Counted from the first letter of the stretch, positions 31,162 to 45,239 are shown. The stretch: 64,000 bases of DNA from Mytilus galloprovincialis (GCF_965363235.1 NC_134843.1:2542001-2606000), one strand, 5' to 3'. A program made the numbers and translations. Notes: a model not told the origin generated them from the letters alone.

Positions 31162-34100
31162 TGACAAGGGTTAATTTAATAATATATTTATTGATACTGA
31201 TATAGAAAATTCAACAAAAATATGCTTGAAATATGTACCACTGGACATTAAACAAACAGCTACCTGTCCATTCTGTCTGAAATATACTCTCTCACTTAAA
31301 ATTTTGTTTTACGTAAATTTCACTATTTAAAGGTATCAATTGATCATCAGTCATTATTCATGTTATGTAAACGAGCTCTTTTTCAGTTATATATATAACC
31401 TGCATGTTTTATTTATTTTTTGTTTTCTTTCTGTCTTGGCTTGTAAATTTTATACCTCGCAGCAGTGACAATTTAAAATACATATAGGAAAAAGTACTAA
31501 ATATTGTTTTCTTTAAGTAGACCTTGATGTATTTGGTAGAGTCAAATTGTCTATGAAATGTGTTATTTACTTTAAGTCAGTAGTCAACATCATGAAAGAT
31601 GAGTTAAAAAAGAAAATAATCTACTGTACTAATAAGGTTATCTCGAAAATGTAAGACAACATTTGTTGCATTGTATTATGTTCAATTCTTTAAAAAAAAA
31701 AATAGTACACAAATTTGTTGTTTTAATTTGATATTTTTTTTTGGATTGGAAAATGACTGATTCATTGCTTTTTAAACACAGGGTTTTCATATAAATAATT
31801 CAATGGAAATTATGTATTTTATTGGACATTATTTGTTGGTTTGACTGAACAATGATATCAAGGAAATTTATTTTAGACCGTCATGCAGTCAGATCAAGGC
31901 AGTTCTTTTCACAAATAATCTTAAGATTTAAAGTACTTTTCACTCATACACATTTTTGTAGAGTTTACGATAAATTTTAATTGTAAGATTTTTTGTGAAA
32001 TGAGTCCCCGATACTGATATGGAGAAATAGGGCGTATATTACTCAAATGTGATGTTAACTTGTATGTTTACACTTAAAATTTATAAATAAGTATTAAGTT
32101 AAACTGTTTGTAGATGTTTCAGTTTCCTATGGAAAATGTCTCTATCAAATCAGTTACCTTTTTTTCCCCTTTTTCCAATTTGTTTTGCCGTTTTTTAAAT
32201 TTTTTTTACTGTTTATATTTCCATGGAGTTTTGAACATATTGTTATTGTCTTTTCCAAGAAGGAAATAAAAAAAACATATATAGATACGTTTTTATATAT
32301 CATGCATATATAGTCATAATATGAAAGTCATAATTCATGATAAATAAACTTATTTATGGTCTCATGCTTAGTGCTCCTAGACAGGAGGGAACTACGAAAG
32401 AAGAAGAAGATGCTATTTGTTCTTCATTATGATTACTTCATAACAGATATTTTATTTTGGCCATATTAATGGTCATGGTTCAGCTGTACTCTCAACATGT
32501 TCAGTATAATGGTCCTTTCAATGATAAAATATTCAGTACAACCAACAACTAAATCGTTTAATAATTAAGTTAATAAGTTAGATTAACTAAAGACAATGAG
32601 GTAAAATCTAATGTTAATTGCACATCAGTCAGGAAAGATATAGGACATAAGTGGTCATCTTATCAAATTCCTTAAAGACCTGACACAGATTTTATTCTGT
32701 ATAATTCTTATTCTTAAGATCTTCATTGAAATAGTTTTCAGATGGTTAAATAGTTTTCTCCCTTGGCAGTGTTCACTCTTAGAAAATAAAAATAAAAGAT
32801 ATGTGTAGTGTTGATATATTTTTTTCATTGATGTCTTGAACAGGATCTTCAATATATTTTTCATGAAAGCTGCTGATTTATTTAATGCTTCTTTAAAGCA
32901 AATAATGTGGGTCAAACGGAGGAGGTTAAAAATGTGCTATAAATGAAAGGGTTAAACATGTAAGTTATGGAGATTTAGTGAGAAATATATGGCAGCTAGG
33001 AAACAAAAATCATCAAACATCTTTTGTTTTATATTTATTATTTTATTTTAATGCTATTTAAAAATTAGCTGTTAAACTTACAAGAGAATAATGACATGCT
33101 TACATCCAGGAAGTAAGAAACTGTTCTGTAGATATTGTTCTATGAGTCTTCTGTGTAGTAGTAAAACAGGATGCACGAGTATAGATACAAAAAATAAACA
33201 ATATTAAACATACATTTTTCTGATGTATAAGGGTTCAATTGAATTATAATCTGTTATTTCTTTCTGTTGATTTCACAATAACCTTTAAAGTAATACAGGT
33301 TGCATTTTTAGGGGTCGTAAATAAATTTTCTTGAAGGATTTTTCTCTGCCTGTTTGATCCTTCGTAACATATTGTTAATTGGTTACCAGCTGTAAGTTTT
33401 AATTGTAAATTTCATAGATATTAAAATATAGGGTCAATAAATTGGATAAGTATTGAGATAGTCTTCTTTTATATAATAGTATTTGATGCTATTTTGTGTT
33501 TATATTTTTAGTATACTTGCTAGAAGTACTCTATATATTTTGTTTCTGATAATGATAGTTGCTTGATGTTAGTTGAATGAGCTATAAACCAACTATTATT
33601 GTAATTATCTTATTGTACTGTTATGCAAAACATATTCTACAGTATGTTGTAAAATAATAATGACAGGAATCACCACAGATTAATTTTCAAGGACACAAGG
33701 AGGTCATGAAAAAATCATTTTCAAACTTATCAATTTTGTACTTGTTTGCCAGTCTATTAAATATATGCCAATGTATTTGAAACTATGTATCTTTGTTTCA
33801 TAAACAAAATTTTAAATATAATTTAATCACTTATTAAAAGTTTTTTTTTAATTTTCTCATATTTTCCCAAAATTTAAGGTTGGTGTTGAGAAAGATCATA
33901 AGAATGTTTGAAATCCAAGGGTGGTGTTGAAAATAAAATGGTGGAGGACCGCAATCCTTAGATTGTCTGTGGTGATGTCTGATTATATTTTATAGTTTAG
34001 CTTAGACCATAATGATTACCTGCTACACTAAGACTGTTTCCTGTTTAAGAATTTCTGAGTCATACAGTTCATGTTTTTTTTTCATTTTAAGGCAGATATT

Positions 34101-34278
34101 GTTATTAAAATCAGGTTTACACTTTGACAAATAAAATCATAATAATATTGTTATAATCTGTATGAAGGAATATACTGTAGACATAATAACATCCATTGCA
34201 TACCAATTTTCATGAGCTTCATGGTTCCGAGTGAACCTCAAATTTAACTGATCAGCCAACAACAAATTTTCAACGAAC
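31162..34278. other. 3.1-kb AT-rich stretch, nothing recognised
   Basis: Homopolymer tracts only; no coding pattern or repeat family seen on either strand. Confidence 0.45.
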
Positions 34279-34440
34279 ATGTATCAGACAGTCAAGGTTT
34301 CAGTGATAATTTCAAAAAGAAAAAAAAATGGTAAAGAACACTCAAGAATTTCTGTAAAATGTATCAGACAGTCAAGGTTTCAGTGATAATTTCAAAAAGA
34401 AAGAAAAAAATGGTAAAGAACACTCAAGAATTTCTGTAAA
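34279..34440. repeat. Tandem duplication, period about 80 bp
   Basis: Two copies of a unit beginning ATGTATCAGACAGTCAAGG and ending ATTTCTGTAAA, nearly identical, differing by small indels in the A-run. Confidence 0.9.
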
Positions 34441-34469
34441 TGTAGTCAATGGTGAGTGTCGCGTGAAAA

Positions 34470-34790
34470 TGAGAAGATTTGGTATGATACATTGATTGCC
34501 AATGACACAACGTTCTACCAGAGTTGAAAGGAAGTGATAGAAAGCAATTATTAGAGGTTCAACACTGAGAAGAAATGTACTGTATAGGTGGCTATAAAAG
34601 GCCCTGACATGAAAAAAGAGAAACAATTCAAATGAGAAAATAAGAAGCTTCATTTATAACAAAACCAAATATGACATACATGATTGAACCAATGAAGACC
34701 ACTGTACTTCCAGCTCTTTCCTGACTTGGTACCGACACATAAAGTCTGCGATGGGGTTAAATATATTTGTGAATGCTTTCCCCTGACCTG
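34470..34790 (+). repeat. Family C repeat, divergent
   Basis: GATTTGGTATGATACATTGA, GCTATAAAAGGCCCTGACAT and the final CTTTCCTGACTTGG are family C. A second fragment lies at 35125-35230. Confidence 0.65.
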
Positions 34791-35642
34791 TGACAGTGCT
34801 GTAAAATCACAACATGTCTTTTGGTTTTTTTTTCATATGACAATGAAAACTGTCATTGTATTGACCTGCTAAATGGCTGGTAAATAAAATCAAACATAAG
34901 TTGAAAAACAAGTATCTCATTCTGAAAAAAAATAAAATTAGTTGAAAAAAAAACCAATCAATACAAAATAGTTGTGTAAGGCATCAAAATTATTTCAAAA
35001 TTTTATAACAAGAAATTTTGATCAAATATCCAGATTTTCATGCCATTACTAAAGGATAAATCAAAAAGAAAATAACAGATTCTCGCTAAAAGTTGGCTAT
35101 GATGATTTACTGTACTGCTATTATAAAAATAAGATGTGATTTGATTGCCAACGAGAGGAAATGACATAGAAGTTTACATCTATAGGTCAATGAACGACCT
35201 TCAACAATGATCAAAATCCATACTAAGTCCATTACATTTACTTCCAAGTGCAGGTTTCAGTTACTTGTCGATCTACAATGTAACTTTTGACGGTCCAATC
35301 AAGAGGAGTGGAGCTCTCTATTTTCAAAGTGAATCTCTAGAACGTCAGGATATTTCGTGTATTGCTACAGTGGAGATAACTTTTAACCTATCATTAGAAC
35401 TATCAGAATAATCTGTCATGGAACTGTTATAATCTGTCATAGAACTGTCAGAATCAGTTCTAGGTAGAACCGTCAAAATCAGTTCTAGTCGTAGAACTGT
35501 CAGCAGAACTGAACAAATCAAAGACATCTCACCATCTTCATAAACTAATGGTTACGGTCCAGACACAGACTGGAGAGAAAGGGACTGGATTGTATTTCCC
35601 ATGGCTAGGGCAGATGGCATCTCATCAAAATAGTTGACCACT

Positions 35643-35830
35643 ATATATCTCAATCGGCTATGAAAAATTGTGTGCACAAGTTTGTTTCTGTATGTGTGCA
35701 GAGTATAACACCAACTTACCAATAGTAGGTCATTTTGATCTCAATTTCTCTTCTCAATCTGAGCACAGACAAGATATGTTAATAAATTTTTAACACAGAA
35801 AAAACATCTATTACGAACATAAAATTCATT
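35643..35830 (+). repeat. Direct repeat, left copy (about 185 bp)
   Basis: About 90-95% identical by eye to 37067-37246 (TATATATCTCAATCGGCTA, GTGTGCAGAGTATAACACC, ATCTATTACGAACATA). Could be short LTRs or a segmental duplication. Confidence 0.8.
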
Positions 35831-37066
35831 AAAGGAACGAAATCACAATGATATAATGAAAGATAACTACGCTCTTAGATGCAGTCAAGTTTACATGTTA
35901 CTGACATTCTTTGTGGGAGGCGTTTTTTATTGCTTTTCTTTTTTTAAGAAATCAAAAATTAATTACAAACTGTTTATTCTATTAGTATATTTATTCAAGC
36001 ATTCGAAAAAGGAATTATCGGTTGAACCGATGGTCTGTATTGGACAAATTCATCGTTTACATACATTCAGCGTTTTAACAATTTGAAACTGAGCATGCTA
36101 GAAATTCAGTGCTTATATTTCTATATCTATATATGTTTATACTACGCTTGATTCAAATAAGCTGTTAAGGTCTAGGTCGAATTCTAGAACTATGTCATAT
36201 TGAAAGCAAATCTTAAGACACATTCAACTTGGAAAATTGAGCTCCATGCTGTGTAACCAAAATATAAGTGTTAAATTCAATTTTATACACCCGATTTTTA
36301 CAATTATTGTTTCGCATGATTCTTATTGCATTATATATTTATTTAGAATAGAAGTCTGGATGTCAATTAGTTATAATAAGCTTTATGAATAATAAGTGTT
36401 GAGCACTGCGGGTTAATATACATTTTCTCCATAGAATTATTTGTAAATAGCTTTCACACTGGTTGAGACAAATATTGCTTTTTCACAGACCATTTAATCC
36501 ATTTATATAATCAGTTTATTAAGACATAGATCATAAAATCAATTATTTTATTAATGTGATACAAAAAATTAGACAGTGTATACAAAAGCGTTGAAGAATA
36601 AATTAACCTAAAGAATAAATAGTAGCGTATTAACTCTGTGACAATCCTACTTCTGGAAGCATGTCTATTACTCCTTGGTGTTTCAGGAATTTTCATAGGA
36701 AATTGCAAGGTTGATATTTTTAACAATTTGTCGGGCATTAAAGACCTGAATGTTTCAACTTTGTGCAGAATGATAAAAAGCGCTTCATACTTTCATCATC
36801 TAGTGATCGACGCTTTTACGAGGGTGGTAATGGGAATACTTTCATGACGAATAACGGTAAAAATTCTGACCAAATTACGTTAACGGTAATTTTTGGTGCA
36901 TGACGTGAAAGTGTACAATTTCTTTTAGACGATAAAAAAAAATCGACTGATTTTGACGAATCACGTGATTTTTTTTTTACGATAATTATTTGAGGCCTCT
37001 GACGAATCACGATAAGGATATTTTGATGATTCGCGGTAACAAATTTAACCAATTTGACGCTAACGG
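35831..37066. other. DNA between the direct repeats
   Basis: 1.24 kb. The last part (36840-37060) is rich in GACGAATCACG, GATTCGCGGTAAC and ACGGTAA variants that look like a degenerate local repeat. No coding pattern and no primer-binding site recognised. Confidence 0.45.
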
Positions 37067-37246
37067 TATATATCTAAATCGGCTACGAAAAATTGTGTGC
37101 ACAAGATTGTTTCTGCATGTGTGCAGAGTATAACACCAACTTACCAATAGTAAGTCAATTTCTCCTTCTCAATCTGAGCACAGACAAGATATATTAATAA
37201 ATTTCTAACACAGAAAAAACATCTATTACGAACATAGAATTCATTG
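37067..37246 (+). repeat. Direct repeat, right copy
   Basis: Partner of 35643-35830 in the same orientation, lacking a short stretch present in the left copy. Confidence 0.8.
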
Positions 37247-37396
37247 AAAACAACTGGTTGACAGACGCCTGACGGTAAAGGGCTATATAATATCGAACTT
37301 ATTAACTGCTGTCGATCTTTTAAAATTTTGAATTGAGTATATTTTTAATCAATGAAAATGTATATTTACTTTAACGTTTTATTTGAAACAAAAAAT

Positions 37397-37417
37397 TCTG
37401 AGACGAGTGCCTGTGGT
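37397..37417 (-). repeat. Isolated end of the CCACAGGC-type MITE
   Basis: TTCTGAGACGAGTGCCTGTGG matches the terminal repeat of the element at 56577-56845. No partner end was found nearby. Confidence 0.5.
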
Positions 37418-37419
37418 TT

Positions 37420-40400
37420 AACCTTGTACTCCTAACCAGTCGATTTAGATTCAATATTGAAGTTCTGCCTCATTTAAAGCTTATTAAATTTTCGACACTT
37501 TTTGGACAAAAAGAAAGTAAACAAATATGTTGCAACCCTTTTTAAATGGAGGTTGGATTTCCAAGAAAAATCTTAGACAAAATCAAGCAACAAGACTCAC
37601 AGTTTTCAAAGATCTACAGCTTTCCTCCAAGATTAATATTTTATTGTTCCGTGCAGTTGTCCAGGGCCTGGTTCACTCTTATACCCACGAGTGCTCTCTA
37701 TATATTCTATGTAACACATACTAAAAAGAGAGCAGTTTGTTAGTCTAAAAATGAAATAAATAGTTAGGGTATCAACAAGAATTTAGTGAACATCGACTAA
37801 CAATTTGGTCAGAGAAAAGTGTTGTCTTTGATTTGAATTCATTTACTGCCAAGGTCACACCCGTGTTAAAATAATATGAGAAAATACAAAACACATTTAA
37901 ATAAAGAACTTCATCTATTATAGTTATAAAGGTTTAAGGGATCTTTTAATGTATTAAGCTACATTAATACTTTTATCATAAAATTGCAATGTTTATAAGC
38001 AAAATAGAATTAAATATAAAACCTCAAGTTAATTGCCTATAACAGATTCGTGTGGGTACACTTTGTAATTATATTTATTAAAGCATATTTTTTTGTTGTT
38101 GTCTGGTTTTTCAATCGAAAAGAACAATTAACATGATGCATTCTAATAATTTACAAGATAGACTTTGTTCCTACAAGCATAGATGATGGTTAATTAAACA
38201 CGACCAAAATTACAAAATCAAAGACGCCAAGAGCACGTGTCAGATACCAAAGAACTTGACGCAAACTAACAGAAGTTATCCAAGCATTTAAAACTAATCT
38301 TTGTAAGACAGATCACCTTACATATTACCAGGGAATTACATGGATATTATACATGATTGCTGACAGCAGACAACAGTGTATTGGCTGTCGAATTCTTCTT
38401 GTTTATGTTTATTGGGTGCATCATATATAACTTATACAAAGTGCAATATAAGAACAAAGAGTAACCTCAATCAAACAACAATCAAAAGCGCTAAACAAAA
38501 AATGCAACAATGTATAATTGTCCAGACAAACTGGCAAACTCTAAACCGTTCTTAAAAATGTATTGTCAGCTTTTTCGACATTTACTTGTATAGTTTTGAA
38601 ATTGGTTAAAAAAGACTTCATACCGCGGTTACAGATTTTCTAGCAGCAATTTTTAAATACACTGTAAAAAATATAAGAATAGAAATATTTATGGAAGAAG
38701 AAAGAGATTTTAGAGGGTATTATCACATGACATGTAATTGTCATTATTATAACTCGTTATAAATAACGGGATACAGAATGTTTCGAAAGTCTTTCAAACA
38801 CCTCCTTTCACGGTCAATTAATTTTAACGTGAGGATTGAAATAGTCTTATCTTGTCATGAAATACCAAAACATCTCTATCTGAGGCTAGAACATATCCAG
38901 TGTATACTATGTCAAGTCATTATCAATACCGTTTCTTGTAACGCTTGTATAATACTCTTTCTAATAGATGTTACACCACCAATCAAAAATCCTTGTAATC
39001 ATCATCAACCATTATTCCCCAAATTTTAATAGTTTTCTTAATATCTAATCTTTAGTTTAACATCATGAGAACTGCCATGTCTATCTTCAATTGTCTTGTA
39101 TCAACATTATATATGTCAATCTTGTACCGATGTATGAAATCTTGTAATGAAACATGACGTTCCAGAAATCGCCTGATACTAAACTAAGCACTTTGGTTTT
39201 TCTAAAAAAAACTTCAGTACACATACTATTTCCTTTCGTGATTTCGTGTTAATTGTTGATACAATTTGTAATGCTTTAATGTTTACTTATTTAGTATTAT
39301 AGCTCGTCCCTCTCTCAGAGGTCCCTCTATTTTGATAAATACCAGCGTTGATAAGTGTTTGGTATGACTATACATTTTCACTTCTGTTCTCGTACTATGA
39401 ACAATAAAATTATTTCTTTTGTAAAAAGTATTTACCTTACAAAAAAATTATGTTTATTATACCTAACTACATTATTCTATGTGGTGGCATTTTGTGCAAG
39501 GTTATGGTTTGTCTTTCTGAAATTGTTTAACATATCACCCCTTATGATCATCCTTCTAATGTTCAAAAAGTTCAAAATTACATTATTTTTTCTTGCTATA
39601 TTAGATTTTTTGAAGGGTGTGTTAAAGTTATAAAAATATCTTGGAATGATTCTGTATTACAGAAGAGTACAAAATGTTAAATATTCCCATCTGTCCAATT
39701 TGTAAAATAATAAAGTTGAAAATAGTTAATTGCCAATTAGCGGCCGAAAGTAATATTTTGAAATAATTAAAATATGAAAGCATGTGTGAATGATTTAATG
39801 TGAAAGGGCTAATTGATGACACGCGAATCAGTTAAGATCATAGAGCGAAATATACTTCTCTCATCGTTCTATTAAAATCAATGTAAGAAGAACACGCTGA
39901 ATGATTTAGTTTATTCAGTATTAAAAGTAATAACATAATAATAAAATCATGGAAACATATCGTTGTTATAAATTTGACATGCAAGCATGCATAGCTTGCT
40001 TCCTGTAGACAATCAACGAAACAGTTTTATTTTAATAAAGGTGACACAAAGTGCTAGTGAGAAATATAATCCATCAATTCCGTCTGTCGTCCGTTGTTTG
40101 TCTTTTGTTAAATTATTTTTTACATGTTCATTATTTCATATGAAGCTACAATCCTACATTATTCTAAACTTTTCAAAACTTTATGGGAGGTCTGTTTCAA
40201 TGTTTAAAGAACATTTCTTATTTTATTTCTATTTTAGAAAAGATAACATGTATCATGAATTAATAATTTGTCAATATTCAATTTTATCCTCAGCTGAAAC
40301 TAACTGCAAATCATTAGTAAACTTCATTTAATAGTTTTAGATGCATATTTTTTTATTAGCTGTTAGTGGCTTTGAACTAGCTGTCAGTAACTGCGAGTAC

Positions 40401-40510
40401 TCTCCGATCTGTACTTAATGTATTTTTGTTGTTGGGATGTACAAGTACCCGGCCACGTCCACTCTGTGTTTTTGTTAGATGTATTTCTATTTGTATCCAT
40501 CCGATGGGTT
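37420..40510. other. 3-kb stretch without recognised gene
   Basis: Several short open frames (for example 37527-37724, 38778-39029 and 39987-40331) have no family features, signal or splice support. No repeat match except a short family-like piece at 40430-40475. Confidence 0.4.
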
Positions 40511-40514
40511 AATA

Positions 40515-40800
40515 TAAAAAAGAAGATGTGGTATAATTGAAAATAAGACAACTCTCCACAAGAGACCAAAATGACACATAAATTAACAACCTCAGGTCAT
40601 CGTACGGCCTTCAACAATGAGCAGAGCCAATACCGCATTGTCAGCTATAAAAGGCCCCGAAATGACAAAGTAAAACAATTCAAACGAGAAAACTAACGGC
40701 CTATTTTAAGTACAAAAAAATGAACGAAAAACAAATATGTAACATATAAACAAACGACAACCACTCAATTACAGGCTCCTTGCCAGGGACAGGCACATAC
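40515..40800 (+). repeat. Family C repeat
   Basis: Full-length type: GAAGATGTGGTATAATTG, ACGGCCTTCAACAATGAGC, GCTATAAAAGGCCCCGAAAT and TTACAGGCTCCTTGCC. Confidence 0.78.
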
Positions 40801-43620
40801 ATAATAATTGTCTCTTTAGCAATAATACTAATATCCTTATTCTTATATTGGGAAGAACTATAGGATTTGCGTTAAAATACATACGACTGTAATCTGGTCT
40901 ATATCAACTATGCTTGGTTTTTTTTCTGTTTTGATTGCAGAAAAGTTGCACTCTCAGTTGTTTACAAAATGTTACATGTTTTCAACTGATTGTTGTACTG
41001 ATATTTAAATATTGAATTCAAAATGTTAAAGACATAAAACACGCGATACGTTGCTCTATGTAAATGATCATTTATGTCATTCCATAGGACATAGATTTAG
41101 ATGTATTTTAATAGGTACCAACCTTTTATGTCAGTATCTTATATCTGATCGCATTCTTTTAAGAAGTCAAAGTCTAAGAACTATATAAAATGATTGCTTG
41201 GATGTTTTGTATTTAATTCGGAATAGTACCACATTCACATTTTGGACAAATCTACAAAGCAATCATTATATATTCAAACATGATGAACATATTATTGGAT
41301 TTACTTATGGCATACAAAATGAAAATTTTGGGATATTTCAATGACAACTAAATTTTAGAAACTATGGAGAAAAATGACTATAATTTCCACTTTTACGAAG
41401 AAAAACTAGACTGGTCCTCTCCCTTGCAACATACAGGTATATCGTATATCAGATTTAAATTGTATCTATCAGAGCCAAACAGATAAATGACAGGGAACCA
41501 GTTTATGCCACACCTCTTTCTCTCTTCAATACCTTCTTATATATAAGTGATGTTATATTTTTTGGCAAAAACATCGGTAAAACGTTCTCCAGTTTCAAAT
41601 ATCAATTAGTTAAGAGACAGGACATATTTTTACAGAAAAGTGTTGTTGTCAATAGGGTACTTCCTTTATTTATTCTAACAGTTATAAAAGTAAACGTGGA
41701 AAAAAATATATCAATTAAAAAATGGTTTATTACTGAAGTTGTTACAGAACGTTAACTTGGTTAATTACTTCATTAATTCACTTATGTATAAAATGTCAAG
41801 AATTGCTAGAATCTTTTTGAAAAAGAAAAAGTATTATGTTCAAACACAATAATAAGTCATTTAACAAAAAATATACCTTAAAGCAGATCGAAAATTAATT
41901 GACATAGCTGAGTACTTTAAATTAATTCCTCCGTCATATGTTCTTTCTATCATAGACAAGTCTTTTCTTTGCTCATATATCATGGTTCGGTAGCAATGTG
42001 TTGCCTTATCACTCAGTAATTGTCCACATCAATTACACCTCACACGTACAGAACACGATAGCCTACCACTATAGACATAAAACCTTCAACTTAGAGAGCT
42101 ATTAACCAACCATTACACTTAACACGAGAGTACCGTATCTCTATTAAAAGCATAATTTAAGGTGTATTACATTATTAATTTATGAATATTGCATCTAGAA
42201 TTGAGTAATCCATATGCTGTCGATTTATTATTAGGAAAAAACACTTTCAAACCATTTGAAATACATAGCTATCCTGTAGTGACATTTAAAAAATTTCTAT
42301 TTTATAAAGTTATAAAGTTAATACAAAAGTTTATTATCTTAAATCCTTCCAGATTGATTTAGATTGAATCATCACTTTTTTCAGTTATAACTTTGTGCAA
42401 ATTAAATCGGAGTGATGCATTTTGTATTTTACGTTTCTCTAATTCAAATTTTAATCTGATTCACTAAAATAAGTAAAATAAAGTTTTTAAAGATACTGAA
42501 ACACAAAGTTATAAGTGACTGCAAATAACATGTTTAAAAGATTGATACATTAATTTATTTTTTGTTGCTTGCTTAACGTCCAGTGGCAATTATTTGATGT
42601 ATATTAAGGACGAGAACTAATAAATAAACATAGATTATCTAAGATCTATATATAATACACACCATATACCTCATATGAAAAAAGTAACCGATTAGTATCA
42701 AAGTAGCAGTTTCCGTCGCGTTGTCTATTTTCGCAGACTCGGATTTCGACAAAGGCGCCACCCCTCCTTCCTGAAAGAAAATGTTATCTATATTTTAAAG
42801 GTAAAACTACAGCCATTTTTTTGTCAAAAAATAGTCCTCTAACTCCTAACTCTCAGGTGCATCTCCCCCTCAACATCAAATCCTGCGCCTGCTTCGAAAA
42901 CAGACATTATGACAGCTATCCAAATCAAACTTATCCAAGCGGAACAAGGCAAATCTAAAACGAATTTAAGTGTAAAAATCAGGCTGCTTCCTATTAACAA
43001 TTTTTATTTTCATTTGAACAAAAACAAAAGAAAACACACACAATGTTACAATCTAAAAAGCAGCAACTACTTGCAAGATGTAAATAGTCGCTACTTTAGA
43101 TAATGAGCATACCAATATGTATGTTCTAGCTTACATGTTAAAAGTATAGGTCATACAACAATGTTTGTGACGAGAATATGAAGAAAGGGTTTGAAAACTC
43201 TGTAAAAGGTGGTATAAAACAGTAGCATTTTCATAAACATATTTTTTATATGGAAGGTTTTTTCCCAGTTTCATCGTCGTTCTTTTATCACTGAAAAAGC
43301 CAAGACAGTTGAATTATTATCTATATAAGTCGAAAACGCCGAATGTAACGGTACTTGTTTCTGAAATAACCTTCACTGGGTACGGTCAAGGTCAAAACAT
43401 TTTGGAATTCAAATACTAGTACATAAAAAGCATGTAAACATCAAATTCAAATTGTTTCCGTGGTACATCCTAACTGTTTAAGCTTTCTTTAACCGAAAGA
43501 GTGCAGTTTTTGTAGAACGGAACTCTTGGTGGAGTGCAAGTTTGGTTTATCATTTGCTAACAATGTAAACTTTGAATTGATTTGCATTACTTTCTGGACA
43601 AATAGGGATTTCATTAAACA
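40801..43620. other. 2.8-kb stretch without recognised gene
   Basis: 41230-41760 has moderately open frames on the plus strand (such as MNILLDLLMAYKMKILGYF) interrupted by stops. I recognise no family. The rest shows nothing. Confidence 0.35.
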
Positions 43621-43624
43621 TAGA

Positions 43625-43905
43625 ATACTCCGCCGTATTTTTGCGCCTGTCCCAAGTCAGGAGCTTCTGACCTTTGTTAGTCTTGTATTATTTTGAACTT
43701 TAGTTTCTTGTGTATAATTTGGAGTTTAGTATGGCGTTCAATATCACTAAACTAGTATATACATTTATTTAGGGGTCAGCTGAAGGACGCCTCCGGTTGC
43801 GGGAATTTCTCGCTGCGTTGAAGACCTGTTGGTGATCTTCTGCTGTTGTCTGTTATATAGTCGGGTTGTTGTCTCTTTGACACATTCTCCATTTCCATTT
43901 TAATT
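43625..43905 (+). repeat. Family E repeat, near full length
   Basis: Reverse complement of the copy in the hAT element: TTGCGCCTGTCCCAAGTCAG, GGGGTCAGCTGAAGGACGCC and GGGTTGTTGTCTCTTTGACA. Confidence 0.78.
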
Positions 43906-44079
43906 TTATGTAGTTCAAGTACATGTATGTAGACAATTATCTTCCAATCAGTATTTGTATAATCTTGGGCTTAACCTCTTAATCCATGTCCGAAGGACGC
44001 AATAAAATTAAATCACACACAATTGTACGTCCTTCGATGGCAGTGTTTTGAACCAAAAAAAAAACATATGTTACCTCTT

Positions 44080-44235
44080 ATATATATGTGCGTTTCCCTC
44101 GGTTTTAGTTTGTGATCCGGATTTGTTTTCGCTTAATCGTTTTATGACTATTGGAAGGGGTAAACTACTGTTGCCTTCATTTACCCTTAAACAAATCTTT
44201 AGACTCCTGTTGCTTTTATGCATCCCATTCACATT
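44080..44235 (+). repeat. Family D repeat
   Basis: CCCTCGGTTTTAGTTTGTGA, CGGATTTGTTTTCGCTTAA and ACTACTGTTGCCTTCATTTA. It directly abuts family B. Confidence 0.65.
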
Positions 44236-44490
44236 TGCCCATTATGTCTGTTTGTATCACGCAACGTCGTCAATCTATTGGAATTTGATGCGACTGTCGT
44301 ACAAGTGAGATGTTTAGCGCTATAAAACCAAGTTCAATCCACCATTTACTACATAACAAATTGCCTGTACCAAGTCAGGAATATGACAGTTGTTATCCAT
44401 TCTTTTGATGTGTTTGAGCTTATGATTTTGCCATTTGATTAGGGACTTTCCGTTTTGAATTTTCCTCGGAGTTCAGTATTTTTGTGATTT
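44236..44490 (+). repeat. Family B repeat, near full length
   Basis: From CAACGTCGTCAATCTATTGG to GGAGTTCAGTATTTTTGTG. Serves as the forward reference for the family. Confidence 0.78.
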
Positions 44491-45005
44491 TACTTTTCAC
44501 AATATTTATTGGAGGTGAAGTTTCAACATCATATCTGCTAGCATGCATAAAGAAGCTTATTCAGGGATTTGCATCAAGAAACGAAATAGTTATTTGTCTT
44601 TGTCTAATCTTTCACACAGAAATAAAAACAAGGATGTGTTTTTTAATTAAACATTGTAAAAATTCTTAAATATAAGTATAAGACATTCTTGTGATTCATA
44701 ATGACTTTTGATACAAATAATTACCATTGATTTTATGGAACTTTAGCTTGTTAAAATACCTGTAATTCACATTTTATTCCATACTTAAAATGAAGATGTT
44801 ATGAAGAAGTGAACAGTTGTGTTGAAATGAGAAAAAAATGATATGTTCACTGAATGGCAGTTAAGTCATTAATCTTGGTGTTAATAGAACTAACGATATC
44901 AATTTGGCAAACAGTCGTTGAACGGGCACTTCACACATACAGATAACAGGGATCTATTAGGATTATAAAGTGTTGAACATTGTATTATTGTATCACAGTA
45001 GTCTA
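44491..45005. other. Unassigned AT-rich DNA
   Basis: Nothing recognised. Confidence 0.4.
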
Positions 45006-45239
45006 TATGATGAGGACCTGAACTTATACATAGGATACCAGTATTGTATCACAGTAGTCTATTTAAAGAGGACCTCTACTTATACATAGGATATTGTACC
45101 ACATTAGTCTTTGACGGAGGCCTTAACTTATACATAGGATATTGTACCACATTAGTCTTTGACGGAGGCCTAAACTTATACATAGGATATCATACAACAG
45201 TAGTCTTTGACGGAGGCTTGTACTTATACATTGGATCTT
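45006..45239. repeat. Minisatellite, 48-bp period
   Basis: ACTTATACATAGGAT recurs at 45023, 45079, 45127, 45175 and 45223, with spacings of 56, 48, 48 and 48 bp. A period divisible by three keeps one frame open (LYIGYCTTLVFDGGLN repeated), but there is no start or splice context, so I treat it as non-coding. Confidence 0.85.

Noticed and set aside
35395..35515. Recurring AGAACTGTCAGAATCAG words as a tandem repeat
   Set aside because: Units are irregular in spacing and sequence; treated as cryptic simplicity.
37527..37743. Two overlapping frames as a reverse transcriptase fragment
   Set aside because: SSKINILLFRAVVQ-like wording is suggestive, but no ordered RT motifs follow in any frame.
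39987..40331. 114-codon plus-strand frame
   Set aside because: No recognisable domain, signal peptide, promoter or splice support. Length is within chance for long AT-rich intergenic DNA.
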